A stretch of 18,290 nt of DNA from an uncultured Muribaculaceae bacterium. GTDB lineage: Bacteria > Bacteroidota > Bacteroidia > Bacteroidales > Muribaculaceae. Position numbers and translations under genes: made by a program. This document shows positions 7,523 through 14,603 of the stretch, piece after piece; the first letter of the stretch is position 1, and each line of letters opens with the position of its first letter. Location of the stretch: assembly GCA_905207535.1 (NCBI GenBank), contig CAJLLX010000028.1, positions 1 through 18,290 of the forward strand. The letters run 5' to 3'. Below the pieces are notes generated by a model. It made no database searches. It was given only the letters and a program-made list of their open reading frames with translations, and had not been told where the DNA came from.

Positions 7523-8857
7523 CTATTTTCCCTGCTGTTCAGCCTGTGCCGCCGGATTTTTGCGGCGCACCAGTATGCTTATGCCCAATGCCACTGCGAG
7601 CATCCAGGGATAATAGAGGTAGGGCCACGGCGCCGCCGGACTGATTCCTGCCAGTGCCGTGGCAAGCAGTGTCTGCGCTCCGTAGGGTATGAGGCATTGC
7701 ACTATGCACGAACCGGTGTCGAGCAGCGAGGCGCTCTTGCGCGGTGTGACGCCAAATTTTTCACTTAGCCGTCGGCTGATGCTTCCGGTGGTGATAATCG
7801 CCACCGTGTTGTTGGCGGTGCAGAGATTCACTACTCCCACCAGAGCCGCTATTACAGCCTGAGCTCCGCGGCTTCCCTTTATCCCGCGGGTGAACACTCT
7901 CAGCAGCATCTCTATACCTCCGGTCTCCTTCACTATCCCAAGCATCCCGGCTGCCATGATGGTGATGATGATCAGGTTGCCCATCGAGTCGATTCCCTCC
8001 CCCATCATGCCGGCCGCATCCATTGCGTTCCCGCCCCGAAGTAGCGCGATACCTAAAGTAGCAGTGATCCCCGCCGTGAGCACGAGTGCTACATTTATCC
8101 CGCAGAGAGCTAATAATATCACTAATAGATAAGGCATCGTCAGCAGCCAGTCGGCATTGCCTCCGGCCACTGTCGCAGCGGCTGTCGGTGCGTCGCCGGT
8201 AAGCGCCTGGGCTATGTAAATCCCGAGTGTCGCTAATGCCGCCGGGAGGCATATCCATATGTTGGCCTTAAATTTTGACTGCATGCTGCACCCCTGGCTG
8301 CGTGTCGCCGCCACGGTAGTATCCGATATAAACGAGAGATTGTCACCGAAAAATGCTCCGGAAATCACCGAAGCCACTATCACGGGCAGCTCTACCGACA
8401 CCTCCGATGCCATATCCATGGCAAGCGGCGTCAGAGCCACCACGGTGCCCACGCTCGTGCCTATCGACATGGAGATGAGGCACGCCGATGCAAACATTCC
8501 AGGCACTATCCACTGCACAGGGATAATGCTCAGCACCGCTCCCACGGTAGCATCCACCGCTCCTATCCCCTTGGCAAGAGCCGAGAAACTCCCCGCAAGC
8601 ACAAAGATCCATATCATATATAATATGTTGCTGTGTCCGGCGGCCTTCGAGAATACGTCGATGCGGTCGCTGAGCCGCCCCGGAGCGATGATTATAGCCC
8701 ACACCGAGGCAGTAAGCATGGCCACGGCGATGGGCATCTTATAGAAATCGCCTACGGCCGCCGACACGCCTAAGTACATCCCGAGAAACACAATCACCGG
8801 CGTCAGTGCTATCCAGCCGCGCCGCCCGGTATAAGTGAAAGTTTCCGATTTTTGCAT
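7523..8857 (-). CDS. nhaC: NhaC-family Na+/H+ antiporter
   Basis: This 444-residue polytopic inner-membrane protein has roughly 11-12 hydrophobic segments and the NhaC-type signature GAFFGDNLSFISDTTVAATRSQGC (about 167-190). The earlier segment SMSIGTSVGTVVALTPLAMDMA (about 129-150) also fits. By family, it exchanges Na+ (or organic-acid pairs, as in malate/lactate NhaC relatives) for protons, aiding pH and sodium homeostasis; the substrate cannot be read from sequence. It ends with a basic soluble tail (LVRRKNPAAQAEQQGK). It is a single-gene unit: a promoter of Bacteroidota type lies 44 nt upstream and the 3' end abuts ispH. The symbol denotes family, not proven orthology. Confidence 0.9.
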   Translation of the reverse strand: MQKSETFTYTGRRGWIALTPVIVFLGMYLGVSAAVGDFYKMPIAVAMLTASVWAIIIAPGRLSDRIDVFSKAAGHSNILYMIWIFVLAGSFSALAKGIGAVDATVGAVLSIIPVQWIVPGMFASACLISMSIGTSVGTVVALTPLAMDMASEVSVELPVIVASVISGAFFGDNLSFISDTTVAATRSQGCSMQSKFKANIWICLPAALATLGIYIAQALTGDAPTAAATVAGGNADWLLTMPYLLVILLALCGINVALVLTAGITATLGIALLRGGNAMDAAGMMGEGIDSMGNLIIITIMAAGMLGIVKETGGIEMLLRVFTRGIKGSRGAQAVIAALVGVVNLCTANNTVAIITTGSISRRLSEKFGVTPRKSASLLDTGSCIVQCLIPYGAQTLLATALAGISPAAPWPYLYYPWMLAVALGISILVRRKNPAAQAEQQGK

Positions 8858-8900
8858 TATATATTTTCAGATACCGAATAATAATGAGTGAATAAGGGTG

Positions 8901-8932
8901 CAAAGTTCGTCATTTTTCGCTATTTATGCAAA
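8901..8932 (-). promoter_or_regulatory. Candidate promoter of the nhaC-type gene
   Basis: On the minus strand a TTTG (8932-8929) is followed after 20 nt by GAACTTTG (8908-8901), one base from the TAnnTTTG consensus. This is the only promoter in the window where both -33 and -7 elements sit at the expected spacing. It ends 43 nt before the start codon. Confidence 0.6.
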
Positions 8933-8954
8933 TCCGGGCCCTTATGCTAAGACT

Positions 8955-9005
8955 TTTTAATAAAAGAAGCTAAGCCGGGCTCCCTTGTCAGGTCGCTCGG
9001 CTTAG
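8955..9005 (-). terminator. Intrinsic terminator of the sulfatase gene
   Basis: CTAAGCCG (8970-8977) pairs with CGGCTTAG (8998-9005) around a 20-nt loop. On the minus strand the stem is followed by a T-rich run (CTTCTTTTATT). It starts 24 nt after the sulfatase stop codon and so ends that transcript before the nhaC promoter. Confidence 0.78.
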
Positions 9006-9028
9006 TTATATTATATAGATATCTTTTA

Positions 9029-11659
9029 TTATCTTACCACCAGTTTTGTCGAGAAATCAGCACCGCTCTCGGTCACAGCCTTCACCACATACAGGCCGTA
9101 GTCGAAATCGTTCAGGCCCATGCGGCATGCGTCAGACACACTCTTCAGCTCCTGACCACCCACGGAGTAAACGGCCATACTGCGGGCTTTGCTTCCGTCG
9201 GCAGTGCATACGGTCTTGTTCACGGGATCATACACGATGCCGGCGAACTCGGGATCACTACATTCGGTGGCGATCCCGCTGCTTGTAGAGTTGTTCATCA
9301 CCTTCACTATCTCCTCAGGGGTAAGTATGCCCCGATAGAGATACATCTCGTCAATCTTGCCGTTCCAGGCATCTTTGTCGGCTTTGTGGTTGCCGATGCG
9401 GAAGCCCCCTTGGTTGGGCTCAAAGCCAGATCCCATCACGGTGCGGTCGCGTTTGCCGTCGATATAGAAGGTTATCGACTGGTCTACGGGATTGCTCACG
9501 ATTGCCACATGCTGCCATTTGCCGCGCTTGAAGGCATTGGGCGTAGAGTAGTTGTGCTTGTTGCCGAAGAAGTTCACAAAGTAGTGGTTTACGTCATCGG
9601 TCCCTTCGGGGGTCTCCAGACGTGTATAGAGCAGGATTCGACCGGTGCCTACGTTGTCAAGCTGTGCCATCAGCACCTGATCGCGGAAGTATGCGCCGTT
9701 CTGCAGGTTGCCGGCGGTCTTCACCGGTTCGGCTGTCTCGTCGTCGTAAACCCACATACAGAGAGTAAACTGTGTCTGAGAAGTCTTTATTACTTCCGGA
9801 GCGCGGAGATATAAATTCTGACGCTTCGAGCCGTCAAGTTTCAGAGCCTCGCCATACATCCCCTTGACAAAGCTGTAGCCGCGGTTGTCCTCGTCCACAA
9901 GCTTCTTTCCGTCCATCAGTGGATGCACCGGATCATTGGCGAGATTGTCAAGGTTGTTGTCAAAAGGGTAGTAAAATACGAACTCCTTCTCCGTGTCGGG
10001 TATGTCGTCGGTTTTCTTCAGACCTACTGTCGGTGCCCATTCGTCCCAGAGGCTCTTCAGCTCACGGAATTTCTCGGGATTCTCCACTGTCACATTGTTG
10101 GTCTCGGAGTAATCGTTGGCCATGTTGAACAGCTGCCATCCACCGCCGTCGGTAAGTGCGGTAAGCTTCCAGTCGCCCTTGCGCACCGATTTGCCACCCT
10201 CATGCTCCCAGAAGAGAACGCGCTCCTCGTCCCAGTGGCCGCCGTTGATGATAGGCATCAGCGAACGTCCCTCGGCAGGGAGCGCCTTGATGTTGTGACC
10301 TTTGTAAGTCTCAGGATAGCTGGCATCAGCCACTTCCAGGAAGGTAGGCATGAAGTCGATGAAGTGGCACGGATCTTTTACAATAGTTCCCTTGGCCGAT
10401 TCTGCCATCCCCTTAGGCCAGCATACGATGGTGGGAGCTGCGATGCCGCCGTGGAAGCTCTGACGTTTCCAGTAGCGGAACGGTGTGTTCACCGCTCCTG
10501 CCCATCCTGTGCCGAGGTAGTTGTATGTCGTCTCGGCGCCGGGCACTGCGGCATTGCGGGTCACCGGCTCGGTGCGGGTGCGGTCGTGGCGGTCGAAATC
10601 GCCGATGGTATAGTTCTCCGACGATGCGCCGTTGTCCGATGTGAACACTATGATCGTGTTGTCATATTCGCCTGTCTCTTTCAGCTTGGCTATGATCTTG
10701 CCGATTCCCTTATCCACGCAGTCGACCATAGCGGCATGCACCTCCATGTTGGCCGATTCCCAGGCCTTGTTGCCCTCCTTCTCCCAGGGGCGGTGCGATT
10801 CGTTGGGTGCCACCGGCGTCTCGTTGGGATCTACAAGTCCCAGTTCCACCATACGGTTGTAACGGTCCTCACGCAGCTTGTCCCAGCCGCCGTCATACAC
10901 ACCTTTGTATTTGGCTATATCCTCCGGCTTGGCATGCAGAGGCCAGTGAGGAGCGTTGTACGACACATACATGAAGAAAGGCTTGTCGTCTCCGTCGTTG
11001 GCATAGCCGTCGAGCATATCGATAGCCTTCGTGGTGATATAGTCGGTAGAGTAGAAATTCGGATCCTCGGCCTTCGGGTCAAGAGGCTCCTCATTGTGCA
11101 CCAGTGAGAAGAGATCGTAGTGGTTGCCCACGCCCCAAATCGTGCCCCAGTGCTCCTCAAAACCACGGTTGCAGGGATAAGTGTCGATGTCCGAGAACGG
11201 ACGGTTGTCGAATGTGTTGCGGTGCGAAAGCCAGTTCATCTGATCCTCGCGGTTGCCTATACCGGTCGTACGCGACAGATGCCATTTACCGCTCATCGCT
11301 GTGTGGTATCCTGCTCCAACTAACACCTCGGGGATAGTCACACACTCTTTGTTGAGGCTAACACCCATAGCGGTGATACCTGCCTGATGCGGATACAGAC
11401 CCGTCATCAGCGATCCGCGCGACGGGCAGCTGCGGCCCGAATTGAAAAACTGCGTAAAGCGTATACCATTCTCGGCAAGTCCGTCGATATTCGGCGTATT
11501 CACTTCGCCTCCGAAGCATCCCGGATCGCTGTAGCCCATATCGTCCACCACGATCAGCATGATGTTGGGCTTCTTGGCTTCCTGCTGCTGTGCCAGGCCG
11601 CACACCGGCACCAGAGCCGTAGCGCCTAACAGCAGGCCATTCTTGTTTACTTTTTTCAT
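9029..11659 (-). CDS. Secreted sulfatase with LamG-like domain and T9SS-type C-terminal tail
   Basis: This is an S1-type (formylglycine-dependent) sulfatase of 876 residues, starting at ATG 11659, where a signal peptide (KNGLLLGATALVPVCGLAQ) begins; upstream in-frame codons add 16 residues but push the signal inward. Sulfatase landmarks: KPNIMLIVVDDMGYSD (Asp39/40), S77-CPSR-81, a Ser-type maturation motif, GKWH (Lys125, His127), NAPHW (His238) and FTSDNGAS (Asp342/Asn343). After about residue 562 comes a jelly-roll LamG-like domain (YYPFDNN, WQHVAIV, FYIDG, IDEMYLYRG to about 785). The last ~80 residues (MAVYSVGG, GLYVVKAV, FSTKLVVR) resemble a T9SS type A sorting domain. It probably removes sulfate from host or dietary glycans outside the cell; substrate unknown. 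It needs an anaerobic maturase encoded elsewhere. It stands alone, with a long purine-rich leader and its own terminator. Confidence 0.92.
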   Translation of the reverse strand: MKKVNKNGLLLGATALVPVCGLAQQQEAKKPNIMLIVVDDMGYSDPGCFGGEVNTPNIDGLAENGIRFTQFFNSGRSCPSRGSLMTGLYPHQAGITAMGVSLNKECVTIPEVLVGAGYHTAMSGKWHLSRTTGIGNREDQMNWLSHRNTFDNRPFSDIDTYPCNRGFEEHWGTIWGVGNHYDLFSLVHNEEPLDPKAEDPNFYSTDYITTKAIDMLDGYANDGDDKPFFMYVSYNAPHWPLHAKPEDIAKYKGVYDGGWDKLREDRYNRMVELGLVDPNETPVAPNESHRPWEKEGNKAWESANMEVHAAMVDCVDKGIGKIIAKLKETGEYDNTIIVFTSDNGASSENYTIGDFDRHDRTRTEPVTRNAAVPGAETTYNYLGTGWAGAVNTPFRYWKRQSFHGGIAAPTIVCWPKGMAESAKGTIVKDPCHFIDFMPTFLEVADASYPETYKGHNIKALPAEGRSLMPIINGGHWDEERVLFWEHEGGKSVRKGDWKLTALTDGGGWQLFNMANDYSETNNVTVENPEKFRELKSLWDEWAPTVGLKKTDDIPDTEKEFVFYYPFDNNLDNLANDPVHPLMDGKKLVDEDNRGYSFVKGMYGEALKLDGSKRQNLYLRAPEVIKTSQTQFTLCMWVYDDETAEPVKTAGNLQNGAYFRDQVLMAQLDNVGTGRILLYTRLETPEGTDDVNHYFVNFFGNKHNYSTPNAFKRGKWQHVAIVSNPVDQSITFYIDGKRDRTVMGSGFEPNQGGFRIGNHKADKDAWNGKIDEMYLYRGILTPEEIVKVMNNSTSSGIATECSDPEFAGIVYDPVNKTVCTADGSKARSMAVYSVGGQELKSVSDACRMGLNDFDYGLYVVKAVTESGADFSTKLVVR

Positions 11660-11815
11660 GGAAATCAAATTGAATATTTTAGTGATTTTGGTTATCTTCG
11701 ATCTCATTTCTTCCCCCTCTCTTTCGTTCTCCCCCCCCTTTTACTCTGTTTTCGCCCCCCTTTCCTCAGTTTTCTTCTGTTTCCCTGTTTTTCTCCCTCT
11801 TCCTTTTCTTCTCTG
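11660..11815 (-). promoter_or_regulatory. Purine-rich leader of the sulfatase mRNA with G8 and G6 runs
   Basis: Between the start codon and the -7 box the plus strand is almost entirely C/T from about 11706 to 11815, so the mRNA leader is almost all A/G. It contains a G8 run (11731-11738), a G6 run (11755-11760) and a G5 run (11713-11717). No gene or classic stem-loop is visible. Whether it regulates translation is unknown. Confidence 0.45.
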
Positions 11816-11823
11816 CAAAGTTA
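11816..11823 (-). promoter_or_regulatory. Candidate -7 promoter box of the sulfatase gene
   Basis: Minus-strand TAACTTTG matches TAnnTTTG exactly, about 157 nt before the start codon. No TTTG lies at the expected -33 position. It diverges from the tRNA promoter at 11951. The stretch 11824-11950 between them is pyrimidine-rich on the plus strand and carries no gene I can see. Confidence 0.5.
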
Positions 11824-11950
11824 ACTTTTTTTCTTTTCTCACAGCCCTATTTTGCGAAAAGATCACTCCTCCGCCTCCTCTTTTTACCCTTTCTCCCTCT
11901 TCTTTGCAAAAAAATCGCCCCCACATCTCGGTTATTTCAAAATTTATCAC

Positions 11951-11958
11951 TAATTTTG
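11951..11958 (+). promoter_or_regulatory. Candidate -7 promoter box of the tRNA unit
   Basis: Plus-strand TAATTTTG matches TAnnTTTG and lies 40 nt before the first tRNA base. A clear -33 element was not found. It would drive tRNA-Thr and, through a 108-nt spacer, tRNA-Arg. Confidence 0.5.
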
Positions 11959-11998
11959 CACCTGTCTAAGCGGGGACATCGTTTTCCGCCGCACATCA

Positions 11999-12071
11999 GC
12001 CGCAATAGCTCAGTCGGTAGAGCATTTCATTCGTAACGAAAAGGTCGTGGGTTCGAGTCCCACTCGCGGCT
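11999..12071 (+). tRNA. tRNA-Thr (anticodon CGT)
   Basis: The 73 nt fold as a cloverleaf. Acceptor is GCCGCAA with TCGCGGC, D-stem GCTC/GAGC, anticodon loop TTCGTAA with CGT at 12032-12034, T-stem GTGGG/CCCAC around TTCGAGT, discriminator T at 12071. CCA is not encoded. Two A.C mismatches are present, at acceptor pair 6-67 and at anticodon-stem pair 31-39. It decodes ACG, and the other landmarks (T8, GG in the D-loop, TTC in the T-loop) are intact, so it is probably functional, though unusual. Confidence 0.9.
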
Positions 12072-12179
12072 CTCCTTAACAAGGGCATCTCCTCCCCAAG
12101 AATATTGACATAAAGTGCATGCATTTTCCCCTTCCCCTTGCGCTTTCATTTCCGTGCATTCGTGCCCGGTTCTCATGTC

Positions 12180-12253
12180 GGTCCGGTAGCTCAGCTGGAT
12201 AGAGCAACTGCCTTCTAAGCAGTCGGTCCCGCGTTCGAGTCGCGGCCGGATCA
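12180..12253 (+). tRNA. tRNA-Arg (anticodon TCT)
   Basis: The 74 nt fold cleanly: acceptor GGTCCGG with CCGGATC (one G.T wobble), D-stem GCTC/GAGC, anticodon stem ACTGC/GCAGT with loop CTTCTAA and anticodon TCT at 12214-12216, T-stem CCGCG/CGCGG around TTCGAGT, discriminator A. CCA is not encoded. It reads AGA/AGG arginine codons. It lies 108 nt after tRNA-Thr on the same strand and is followed by an intrinsic terminator. Confidence 0.96.
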
Positions 12254-12273
12254 CTCATCTTCTCCAGAAATAC

Positions 12274-12320
12274 AACGCTGCAAACCATCCCTTCGGTCGG
12301 TTTCCGGCGTTTTCTTTTCC
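12274..12320 (+). terminator. Intrinsic terminator after tRNA-Arg
   Basis: AACGCTG (12274-12280) pairs with CGGCGTT (12305-12311, one G.T pair), and AAACC (12282-12286) with GGTTT (12299-12303), separated by one mismatch. A T-rich tail (TTTTCTTTT) follows at 12310-12318. It ends the tRNA transcript 21 nt beyond tRNA-Arg and may also slow the convergent polymerase-yolD transcript. Confidence 0.82.
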
Positions 12321-12352
12321 CTCTCCCTCCTCTTTCCACTATCCCACTTTTT

Positions 12353-12523
12353 TTATTTTCCCCGTGCGGCGCTGTCGGCAATCAGCTCGTCGTAGCCGCT
12401 GAGGGCGGCGAAGGGCGCAAACTGTGCCGCACGCCCCTGCTGGCTCATCGGGGCGTGGACGGATGAGGTGTGGTGCGGCAGATTGATAATGTCGCTGTAA
12501 CGGTCGGTGCTGTTGTCATTCAT
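12353..12523 (-). CDS. YolD-like small protein, partner of the Y-family polymerase
   Basis: A 56-residue frame starts at ATG 12523 and stops at TAA 12355-12353. The protein begins MNDNSTDRYSDIINLPHH and contains MSQQGRAAQFAPFAALSGYDEL. The RAAQFxPFxALxGYD core after an IIxLPHHxS lead is the pattern I recognise from YolD-like proteins, which in Firmicutes are encoded next to UvrX/YqjW-type Y-family polymerases and are proposed UmuD-like partners. It has the right neighbour here: its start overlaps the polymerase stop by 8 nt (ATGAATGA), and a GGAGG lies just upstream, so translation is coupled. It is shorter than the Firmicutes proteins, ending soon after the core motif. No function beyond this association can be read from the sequence. 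Confidence 0.8.
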   Translation of the reverse strand: MNDNSTDRYSDIINLPHHTSSVHAPMSQQGRAAQFAPFAALSGYDELIADSAARGK

Positions 12524-14012
12524 GATGTCCTCCTATCTGCTGATTGCGGTCGCGCTGGGTGGCGCCTTCAGCGTAATTTAATCCTTTGAGTATGGCATTT
12601 TTGCCATATCGTTTTTTGATATGCAGCACTGCCTGCTGCCGGCAGTTCTCTTTGTGCAGCATTTCGCGGTGGGCGTGCAACTCGCGCAGCGTCTCGTCGC
12701 AATCGGCGAAAAGCGAAAGCTGCACCACTCTTGGCCGCGAGGCCACATCGCTCGCCTTGAGCAGGTTGCACACCGACACATTCAGTCGGCGCACAAGCAG
12801 TGACCGATCGATGATGCGGTCGTACACCCCGGCCACTATCCCCACTATCTCCTTCGACGAGCAGGTATATGCCTCGGGGTGCGCAGTGCCGTGGCTATGA
12901 GCGGGTTTCTTGCGCCCGTAGTGGTCGGTGACTATCTTACCCGTGTAGGCATCCCTCACGGCCGGATCGGCCAGTGACAGGTGATCGTAACTCACAGTCA
13001 CCTCTATCAGGTTGGTCACCAGCCCCTTGTCGGTAAGCTTCAGCGCTATGTTGTCGGCCATCTCCAGCATCACATTGCGTGCCTCGGCCGCGCTGTAGGG
13101 CCTGTGGAGCACTTGTCCGCTGCTGAGACTATGGGTGGCCGGCCTGTAAGCCTTCACATGAGCCATATCCACCGGCTCCCACCCCCAGGCATGGTCGATG
13201 AGCAGTTCGGCATTAACCCCGAAGAGCCTGTAGAGCAGCCCCTCACGCTCAAGCGAGCACCTGGCTATGTCGCCCATGGTGTGGATGCCGTAGGCCGCCA
13301 ACCTCGTGGCGATCCCGGCTCCCACACGCCAGAAGTCGGTCAGCGGTGTGTGACTCCACAGTGTCCGTCGGTAGCTCATCTCGTCAAGTTCGGCTATGCG
13401 CACCCCCTGAGCGTCAGGCGCCATATGCTTCGCCACTATATCCATCGCCACCTTGCAGAGATACATGTTGGTGCCTATCCCGGCTGTGGCCGTGATACCC
13501 GTCTCGGCAAGCACCGCCCGGATCATTTTCATCGCCAGCTCATGAGCCGTCATCCGGTATGTCGCCAGGTAAGGGGTAACGTCGATAAACACCTCATCCA
13601 CCGAGTAGACGTGCACATCCTCCGGCGCCACAAAGCGCAAGTAGATGCTGTAAATCCTGGCGCTGTATTTCATGTAGAGCGACATGCGGGGAGACGCCAC
13701 GATATAATCCACTGCGAGTTCGGGGCGGGCGTCGAGCAGTTTCTTCGAGTTGGCCATCCCCCACCGCCCGCGGCGCATATTGGCTTCTTTCACCTTACTT
13801 ACCACCTCAAACAGCCGCGGACGTCCGCCGGTGCCATACTCCTTGAGCGCCGGCGACACCGCCAGACATATCGTCTTGTTGGTGCGCGAGGCATCGGCCA
13901 CCACCAGCAGCGCATCGAGCGGGTCCAGTCCCCGCTCCACACATTCCACCGATGCGTAAAACGATTTCAGATCTATCGCCACATATTGCCGTTGACTGTT
14001 CTTCGCCTCCAT
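12516..14012 (-). CDS. Y-family DNA polymerase, UvrX/UmuC-like
   Basis: This is a translesion DNA polymerase of 498 residues from ATG 14012. A longer in-frame start at 14090 exists but would lie upstream of the best promoter box, and residues before MEAKNSQRQYVAIDL look non-conserved. Catalytic landmarks: YVAIDLKSFYASVECVERG with Asp14, the SVDEVFIDV motif with Asp139/Glu140, and ATAGIGTNMYLCKVAMDIVAKH as the helix-hairpin region. Early segments (GLDPLDALLVVADASRTNKTICLAVSPALKEYG) resemble the UvrX/YqjW branch more than DinB. A little-finger-like C-terminal part ends near residue 440, followed by about 50 charged residues. It should copy past DNA lesions, at a cost in fidelity. It is coupled to a YolD-like gene and has a repeated palindrome at its promoter, suggesting damage-type regulation. 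Confidence 0.9.
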   Translation of the reverse strand: MEAKNSQRQYVAIDLKSFYASVECVERGLDPLDALLVVADASRTNKTICLAVSPALKEYGTGGRPRLFEVVSKVKEANMRRGRWGMANSKKLLDARPELAVDYIVASPRMSLYMKYSARIYSIYLRFVAPEDVHVYSVDEVFIDVTPYLATYRMTAHELAMKMIRAVLAETGITATAGIGTNMYLCKVAMDIVAKHMAPDAQGVRIAELDEMSYRRTLWSHTPLTDFWRVGAGIATRLAAYGIHTMGDIARCSLEREGLLYRLFGVNAELLIDHAWGWEPVDMAHVKAYRPATHSLSSGQVLHRPYSAAEARNVMLEMADNIALKLTDKGLVTNLIEVTVSYDHLSLADPAVRDAYTGKIVTDHYGRKKPAHSHGTAHPEAYTCSSKEIVGIVAGVYDRIIDRSLLVRRLNVSVCNLLKASDVASRPRVVQLSLFADCDETLRELHAHREMLHKENCRQQAVLHIKKRYGKNAILKGLNYAEGATQRDRNQQIGGHHE

Positions 14013-14032
14013 ATTCCGGTTCGTCTCCTCTG

Positions 14033-14073
14033 CTCCTTGCATTGCAAAGTTTTTCTCCTTGCATTGCAAAGTT
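14033..14073. repeat. Two 19-bp direct repeats with a palindromic core at the polymerase promoter
   Basis: CTCCTTGCATTGCAAAGTT occurs at 14033-14051 and again at 14055-14073, identical in all 19 positions and 22 bp apart. Each contains the 11-bp palindrome TTGCA-T-TGCAA (14037-14047 and 14059-14069). The pair overlaps the candidate -7 box of the polymerase gene and ends 20 bp before its start codon. This arrangement suggests a two-site operator for a dimeric repressor bound two helical turns apart. Confidence 0.65.
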
Positions 14074-14074
14074 A
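14067..14074 (-). promoter_or_regulatory. Candidate -7 promoter box of the polymerase-yolD unit
   Basis: Minus-strand TAACTTTG matches TAnnTTTG exactly, about 55 nt before the preferred start codon. It lies within the distal 19-bp repeat. A TTTTTG stretch occurs only 13 nt upstream, too close for a standard -33 element. Confidence 0.5.
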
Positions 14075-14331
14075 ACTCCCGGCTGGGCAAAAATCCCGCA
14101 CACCTCCCATTTCTTTGTCCGATATTTTTCCCGCACGGCTCCCCGCGCCCTCCGCCGCGGTGTCAGGGTATGCGCCACTCCTTTTGGAGCCGGCGAAAGC
14201 TTCAGCTTCGACCCCTTCCCTCCCCTTATTAGCCATATAAGCGGCCCTATTATTTAAGTAAACAGCATTGCGGAGCAGCTATAGCCCTCCTCCTATTGCC
14301 GCCATCTTTCTTTTATCAACACTGTGCTGAG

Positions 14332-14397
14332 GACGTAGTCCGAAGTCCCGAAGTCCGCTGACCCGAGGCTGCCCTCCCCTCCTGGGCGCCCTACGTC
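14332..14397. other. Nested stem-loop in the non-coding region
   Basis: GACGTAG (14332-14338) pairs with CTACGTC (14391-14397). Inside it, GGCTGCCC (14367-14374) pairs with GGGCGCC (14384-14390) with one bulged T. The 14339-14360 part contains a tandem CGAAGTCC repeat. This could be a structured RNA on either strand or the remains of one. The surrounding stretch 14075-14331 shows no gene I can support on either strand. Confidence 0.4.
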
Positions 14398-14404
14398 AAG
14401 GCAA

Positions 14405-14598
14405 TAAAAAAAACGGAGCGTCATCGCCGACGATCCGTCCTTAAGGGATAATGAAGTATTTTATTTACTTTGCTCTAATACTATTTAGTAAACCTGTATC
14501 TTTTCAGTAATAGATTTCGGTATGTTACCTAAATTCTATTTGGAATCCCGCTCAGCCCTTCAACGCTTCAACTTCTAAATATGGGCCTCGCTGAATCC
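14405..14598 (-). ncRNA. Candidate small RNA, possibly a 6S-type RNA
   Basis: This minus-strand segment of about 190 nt has a perfect -7 box just upstream (14604-14611) and a strong intrinsic terminator at its end (14406-14438), but no credible reading frame. Internal pairings fit a long, partly open hairpin. AUUUAG near the 5' side pairs with CUAAAU near the 3' side. A terminal stem-loop forms from AAUAGA with UCUAUU plus GGU with ACC around AACAU. A small CUG/CAG hairpin lies on the 3' arm. Length, isolation and a rod-like fold with side bubble suggest 6S RNA (the Bacteroidales-1 type), which binds RNA polymerase. This identity is inference; other pairings of the 5' arm are possible. Exact ends are estimated. 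Confidence 0.5.
14406..14438 (-). terminator. Intrinsic terminator of the candidate small RNA
   Basis: On the minus strand ACGGA...TCCGT (14434-14438 with 14413-14417) and GACG/CGTC (14429-14432 with 14419-14422) form a stem with one internal mismatch and a 6-nt loop. Eight T residues follow (14406-14413 as A on the plus strand). It is oriented so that it can only serve a minus-strand transcript, and no coding gene lies there. Confidence 0.8.
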
Positions 14599-14603
14599 TA
14601 GGA

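Noticed and set aside
9923..11107. 394-codon plus-strand frame opposite the sulfatase
   Set aside because: Antisense to a well-supported gene; its composition is that of reversed codons and no motif is seen.
11700..11815. G-quadruplex in the sulfatase leader
   Set aside because: G-runs are present but the gaps between them are long (about 12-20 nt), so a stable quadruplex is not supported by reading alone.
12027..12381. Minus-strand frames of 75 and 101 codons across the tRNA genes
   Set aside because: They cover both tRNAs and the terminator; their peptide sequence is simply translated tRNA complement.
14012..14090. N-terminal extension of the polymerase to the ATG at 14090
   Set aside because: The extra 26 residues come from the repeat/promoter region, and the -7 box at 14067-14074 would lie downstream of that start.
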